Assembly: GCA_002352125.1 (NCBI GenBank)
Contig: DEHU01000021.1
Span: 550-20,034, forward strand
Direction: 5' to 3'
Length of the DNA stretch: 19,485 nucleotides
Origin: Competibacteraceae bacterium UBA2792
GTDB taxonomy: Bacteria; Pseudomonadota; Gammaproteobacteria; Competibacterales; Competibacteraceae
This document shows, piece after piece, positions 16,402 to 19,485 of the stretch. A program made the position numbers and the translations under genes. The notes beneath the pieces were generated by a model. That model worked only from the letters and a program-made list of their open reading frames with translations, searched no databases and was not told the origin of the DNA. Position 1 is the first letter of the stretch. Each line of letters opens with the position of its first letter.

Positions 16402-17301
16402 TCAGTAGTTATTTTTTGCGAAAATAGACCACGGAGGCATCCTGTCTCTTCTTGCTTGACGCCATCGCACGAAATTCACTTTGCTGGTATCCAGATATAC
16501 GGAACCATCGCGCAATTTTGTTGTGCCAGTCAATGTTGTTACATAAGTTTCCGTTCGTTGGCTACCCGTATCAAAATTGACCTTGCTACCTACATAGCGC
16601 CAATCAGGTTCTGCATGCTGATGTCCGTTCAGCTCAGCGAGCATGATATGAACAAATTTGATATCACCATTTCCGATAAAATTATAGCAAGCTATTATAT
16701 GCCAACCGCCATGTCCATTATGGCTTTCACCACCTTTTCCAATATTAATCGTGGTTTTCACCTCAAGCTCAATTGCAAGTTCCGATTTGAATAGCTTGTA
16801 AATGAGATCTGGGTATCGTTGATCGTGATTATGTTTATAAGGCGAACAAGCATTTATTGCATTAGTAAAAATATTTGAAATAAGTCCCGAAAAGTTATTT
16901 CCTTGAATGAGAGATTGAAGAGTTTGGTCGATTTCCAGGATCATGTTTCTATTGATACGATGAATGATCGACTGTGTAAGGTTCGCCGCCGCTTCGATAT
17001 GAGAAATGCTCAGCCCTTCAGGCAGTGGAGTTTGTGGCCTGAAATATTGGGCTTCCAATCGAGGAGGTAGAGAACTGACACTCACATCGTAGGCGGTCAC
17101 CACTAGTGCCCGCAAAGGCAGATCAAGCGATCTTGCCAGGGATTCCAGCACCTGAATGCTAAAGTTTTCTTTTCCGGTTTCGACGCCGGAAAGATATTGG
17201 TAGCTAATGCCTGCCTTGACGGCAAGCGCTTCTTGAGAAAGACGTTTCTGCTCTCTCAGGGCGCGCACGCATGCGCCAATAATCTTTTGGGCTTCGCTCA
17301 T
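16402..17301 (-). CDS. Probable Type II restriction endonuclease with N-terminal XRE-type HTH
   Basis: This 299-aa protein begins with a Cro/C1-type HTH (about residues 5-62: ALREQKRLSQEALAVKAG, then YQYLSGVETGKENFS), the same fold as controller proteins of restriction-modification systems. The remainder fits a PD-(D/E)XK nuclease: P164-D165 in RYPDLIYKLF, then E180-V-K182 in AIELEVKTT, followed by a His/Gly-rich GESHNGHGGWHIIACY and a strand-rich C-terminus. The specificity is unknown and I could not assign a named endonuclease family. The start is ATG 17301 (MSEAQ); an opening upstream to 17430 would overlap the methyltransferase. The region is clearly more AT-rich than its neighbours, and the gene ends in two stops (TGATAG). 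Divergence from the methyltransferase supports a Type II system in which the nuclease itself may bind the shared promoter. Confidence 0.72.
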   Translation of the reverse strand: MSEAQKIIGACVRALREQKRLSQEALAVKAGISYQYLSGVETGKENFSIQVLESLARSLDLPLRALVVTAYDVSVSSLPPRLEAQYFRPQTPLPEGLSISHIEAAANLTQSIIHRINRNMILEIDQTLQSLIQGNNFSGLISNIFTNAINACSPYKHNHDQRYPDLIYKLFKSELAIELEVKTTINIGKGGESHNGHGGWHIIACYNFIGNGDIKFVHIMLAELNGHQHAEPDWRYVGSKVNFDTGSQRTETYVTTLTGTTKLRDGSVYLDTSKVNFVRWRQARRDRMPPWSIFAKNNY

Positions 17302-17362
17302 GATCGAGCAGTTTACCGACCATGAGCTTGACAGTCTTTCAACTATAGACGAAACTAAAAAT
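17302..17362. promoter_or_regulatory. Divergent RM control region
   Basis: These 61 nt separate the nuclease start (17301, minus) from the likely methyltransferase start (17363, plus). They contain TTGACA at 17328-17333 and an AT-rich stretch before the methyltransferase ATG, but no well-spaced -10 hexamer. Neither gene has a Shine-Dalgarno sequence here. An operator for the nuclease's HTH domain is expected in this interval, but I cannot define it. Confidence 0.35.
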
Positions 17363-18313
17363 ATGCCACAGCACAAACTGCACCATGCGAACTGTTTCGA
17401 GTGGTTGCGTGAGCAACCGCCCGCAAGCATTCATGGAGTCTGTGCAGATCCTCCGTTTGGCATCGTCGAATTCTTACCTCACGAAATGGCGAAGCTCCGT
17501 AATGGGCGCGGCGGCGTGTGGAGATTGCCGCCAACCATCGGCGGCAGCCAGCGGGCGCCGCTTCCCCGCTTCACAACCTTGACCTGCCAGGAACGGGAGC
17601 ACGTTCGCGTTTTCTTTCGCGAATTTGGTGAAGTGTTGATGCCCATTCTGATTCCCGGTGCTCATGTTTTTCTTGCTGGCACGCCGATGCTACAGCATTT
17701 GGTGCAAACTGGAATGGCCGAGGCGGGCTATGAGGTCAGAGGTGCCGTCATGCGCCTTTATCGCGGATTCCGTGGCGGTGATCGCCCCAAACTCGCCGAA
17801 CGGGAATTTGCTGAGGTATGCGTCACGCCGCGTGGTGCCTACGAGCCGTGGATGCTTTTCCGCAAGCCAATCGAAGAAAAGACCGTGGCGCAAAATTTGA
17901 GAAAATGGGGCACGGGTGCACTCCGCAGGCTCGGCGTCGACCAACCTCTCCCCGACGTGATCCAAAGCGGTAAAACCCCAGCGGTCGAGGAATCGATCTC
18001 GGATCATCCAACCATGAAGCCCCAGCACTTCCTGCGTGTTTTGGTGCGCAGCCTCTTGCCATTAGGTCGCGGATGGGTTTTGGACCCATTTTGCGGATCG
18101 GGCGCGACGATTGCGGCCTGCCAGGCTGTCGGTTACGACGCCATCGGCGTTGAGATCGATAACGAATATTTTGCTTCCTTGGAAAGCAATATACGGAATC
18201 TCGCCTCGCTATATCCGAAATACAAGGGAGAAACGCTGGAAATACCTGATGATTGTTTGCTGGCCGGGCCGAAAATCAAAGAGCAAGAGTACCAGCAGGT
18301 ACCCCTTCTTTAA
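17363..18313 (+). CDS. DNA amino-methyltransferase (beta-class, N6-adenine or N4-cytosine)
   Basis: This 316-aa protein has the beta-class motif order: catalytic motif IV DPPFGIVEF near the N-terminus (D29-F32), a variable target-recognition region in the middle, then HPTMKPQHFLRVLVRSLLP (motif X) and the AdoMet-binding motif I DPFCGSGAT (241-249) followed by IGVEID. DPPF does not by itself decide between N6-adenine and N4-cytosine methylation. The enzyme would protect host DNA from the divergent nuclease. ATG 17363 gives the expected short lead into HHANCFEWL; an upstream ATG at 17300 overlaps the nuclease start codon, and neither has a clear ribosome-binding site. The gene ends 33 nt before the convergent nuoM stop. 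Confidence 0.87.
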   Translation: MPQHKLHHANCFEWLREQPPASIHGVCADPPFGIVEFLPHEMAKLRNGRGGVWRLPPTIGGSQRAPLPRFTTLTCQEREHVRVFFREFGEVLMPILIPGAHVFLAGTPMLQHLVQTGMAEAGYEVRGAVMRLYRGFRGGDRPKLAEREFAEVCVTPRGAYEPWMLFRKPIEEKTVAQNLRKWGTGALRRLGVDQPLPDVIQSGKTPAVEESISDHPTMKPQHFLRVLVRSLLPLGRGWVLDPFCGSGATIAACQAVGYDAIGVEIDNEYFASLESNIRNLASLYPKYKGETLEIPDDCLLAGPKIKEQEYQQVPLL

Positions 18314-18318
18314 CTCCC

Positions 18319-18328
18319 GCCAAGCTCC
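18319..18328 (+). repeat. 10-bp direct repeat GCCAAGCTCC, right copy
   Basis: This copy lies between the methyltransferase stop (18313) and the stop of nuoM paralogue B (18347), and matches 15962-15971 exactly. It is the right boundary of the putative inserted cassette. Confidence 0.6.
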
Positions 18329-18346
18329 GACTTTGCAGTCAATCCG

Positions 18347-19485
18347 CTAATGCTGCCCCCCCACCTCAAATATCTCTGCCACCCTCTCCACTGCCCCGCC
18401 GATCATCTTGATCCACGGATCGGCGTACAGTCCAACTCCGATCATCACCAGACACAGCAGGCCCGCCATGATCAATTCGCGGTTGCGCAAATCGGTCAGC
18501 GGGCGCGACGAAACCTTGGGATTGCGGGTCAGGAAAATCCGCTGATAGGCCCACAGCAGATAGCCGGCGGCCAGCACGTTGCCGGAAGCGGCCACCGTCG
18601 CGACGCCCCAGCCGTAGGATTCCAACGTCCCCTCTAGCGCCAAATGCGCCGCCTCGAAACCCGGCGTCCCCGGCATCGCAATGCTGCCCAGGACTACCAC
18701 CAGGAAGGTCAAGCCCAGCAGCGGCAGCGAATCGAACAGGCCGCCCAATCGATGAAACCGCGTCGTGTTCAGGCGGCGGTTCAACAGTCCGGCGGCGATG
18801 AACAAACCCGCTGCCGCCAAACCCAGATTCAGGCTCAGCAGCAGACCGCCCTTCAACCCGGACTCGTTCAGCGAAAACAGCCCGGCCATCAGCACGCCGG
18901 ATTGGCTGATTACCGCAAACGCCAGCAACCGGCGCAGATCGACCTGCAACACGGCGAGCAGCGCGCCGTACACCATGCCCACCAGACCCAGTGCCACCAC
19001 CCAGCCGTCCCACTGCTGGGCGGCAGCGGGCAGCAGCGGCAAAACGAAACGCAACAGCGCGTAAACGCCGACCTTCGCCCCGACCAGCAGCACCATTCCC
19101 ACCGCCACCGTACCGTGCTTCGCCACGATGGGCAGCCAGGCATGGAAGGGAAACAGCGCCAGCCGCACCGCCAACCCGCCGAACAACAGGACGAAAATTA
19201 GCGATTGCTGTCCGGCCGGAACCGGGGTCTCGGCCAGAGCGGCCAAGTCGAAAGACCAAATGCCAGCCGTGGCCGCGTGATGCCAACCCAACAACAGAAT
19301 GCCGGCCAGCAGCGCCGCCAGACCGCCCAACATGGCACGAACGTACTGCGTGGCGGCCCGGTCTCGCACCGGACTGGTACCCCAGCGCCGGATCAACAGC
19401 GCGGCGGGAATCACCTCGGCCAGCGCGAACAGCCAGAACTGCAACAGATTCAGCGCGGTAAACATCCCCATCAGCGCCAGTTCCA
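18347..19485 (-). CDS. NuoM-like subunit (paralogue B, upstream copy), partial; pump residues altered
   Basis: The open frame enters from the right edge (reading ELALMGMFTALNLL) and runs 379 complete codons to the stop, so the N-terminal helices lie outside the window. The protein is clearly NuoM-like: LFPFHAWLPIVAKHG, FAVISQSGVLMAGLFS, the LGGLFDSLPLL loop and SIAMPGTPGF. Several residues central to proton transfer in NuoM differ. The TM5 WEL motif reads FALAE, so the Glu is displaced two positions. The TM7 Lys is Arg (AVRLALFPFH). The TM12 GFVAE motif reads GFEAA. The TM8 Lys is kept (GAKVGVYALLRF). It may be a structural or divergent pump module acting with paralogue A in the same membrane complex. 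Coordinates are for the visible part only. Confidence 0.85.
   Translation of the reverse strand, partial: ELALMGMFTALNLLQFWLFALAEVIPAALLIRRWGTSPVRDRAATQYVRAMLGGLAALLAGILLLGWHHAATAGIWSFDLAALAETPVPAGQQSLIFVLLFGGLAVRLALFPFHAWLPIVAKHGTVAVGMVLLVGAKVGVYALLRFVLPLLPAAAQQWDGWVVALGLVGMVYGALLAVLQVDLRRLLAFAVISQSGVLMAGLFSLNESGLKGGLLLSLNLGLAAAGLFIAAGLLNRRLNTTRFHRLGGLFDSLPLLGLTFLVVVLGSIAMPGTPGFEAAHLALEGTLESYGWGVATVAASGNVLAAGYLLWAYQRIFLTRNPKVSSRPLTDLRNRELIMAGLLCLVMIGVGLYADPWIKMIGGAVERVAEIFEVGGQH

Larger units (their letters stand above)
15972..18328. mobile_element. Putative inserted RM/GNAT cassette between two nuoM genes
   Basis: The segment (2,357 bp including one repeat copy) carries the GNAT gene, the HTH-nuclease and the methyltransferase. 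It is bounded by GCCAAGCTCC direct repeats and splits two same-strand nuoM paralogues. The methyltransferase runs against the nuoM direction, and the nuclease gene is AT-rich. No transposase, integrase or terminal inverted repeat was seen, so the mobility mechanism is unknown. The boundaries are inferred from the repeats. Confidence 0.5.

Noticed and set aside
17328..17356. TTGACA as a -35 box for the methyltransferase
   Set aside because: The hexamer is perfect, but no -10-like sequence lies 16-18 nt downstream, so a promoter was not called.

Overview
The window is bacterial, high-GC (roughly 60% by eye) and gene-dense. Gene content points to a proteobacterium: a PilZ protein beside an EAL-HDOD protein, an ABC/FtsX/HlyD exporter, a PQQ-type sugar dehydrogenase, a GST-like protein, MmuM and NuoM-type proton-pump subunits. 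Most of it (about 2.7-19.5 kb) reads like a gammaproteobacterium. The first 2.4 kb (PaaX-like regulator, membrane-anchored nuclease-like protein, PfkB kinase) has gene content and codon choice more like an alphaproteobacterium. This is judged from familiarity only, with no database search.

Layout. A PaaX-family regulator runs off the left edge on the minus strand. Divergent from it are a membrane-anchored, nuclease-like protein and a PfkB sugar kinase. Next comes a compact three-gene export operon: ABC ATPase, 787-aa FtsX-type permease and HlyD/RND-type adaptor. A secreted PQQ-type sugar dehydrogenase and an aldo/keto reductase follow, and both carry the same 13-nt leader directly ahead of the ribosome-binding site. 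A c-di-GMP pair (PilZ, then a degenerate EAL-HDOD protein) is followed by a structured 3' region with a probable terminator. Then come a small secreted four-cysteine protein, a GST-like protein on the minus strand, and a 74-aa membrane-anchored protein translationally coupled to homocysteine S-methyltransferase (mmuM).

The right third holds the most interesting arrangement. Two NuoM-like genes on the minus strand, one running off the right edge, are separated by about 2.36 kb. That segment carries a divergent Type II-like restriction-modification pair (a beta-class amino-methyltransferase and an HTH/PD-(D/E)XK fusion nuclease) and a GNAT acetyltransferase. A 10-bp direct repeat (GCCAAGCTCC) lies at both boundaries of the segment. 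Removing one repeat plus the segment on paper leaves the second nuoM a few tens of bases downstream of the first, behind a GGAG ribosome-binding site. I infer that the RM/GNAT cassette was inserted into a tandem nuoM operon without any visible transposase. The upstream NuoM paralogue has also lost several proton-pump residues that the downstream one keeps.

No rRNA, tRNA, CRISPR array or recognisable transposase was seen.
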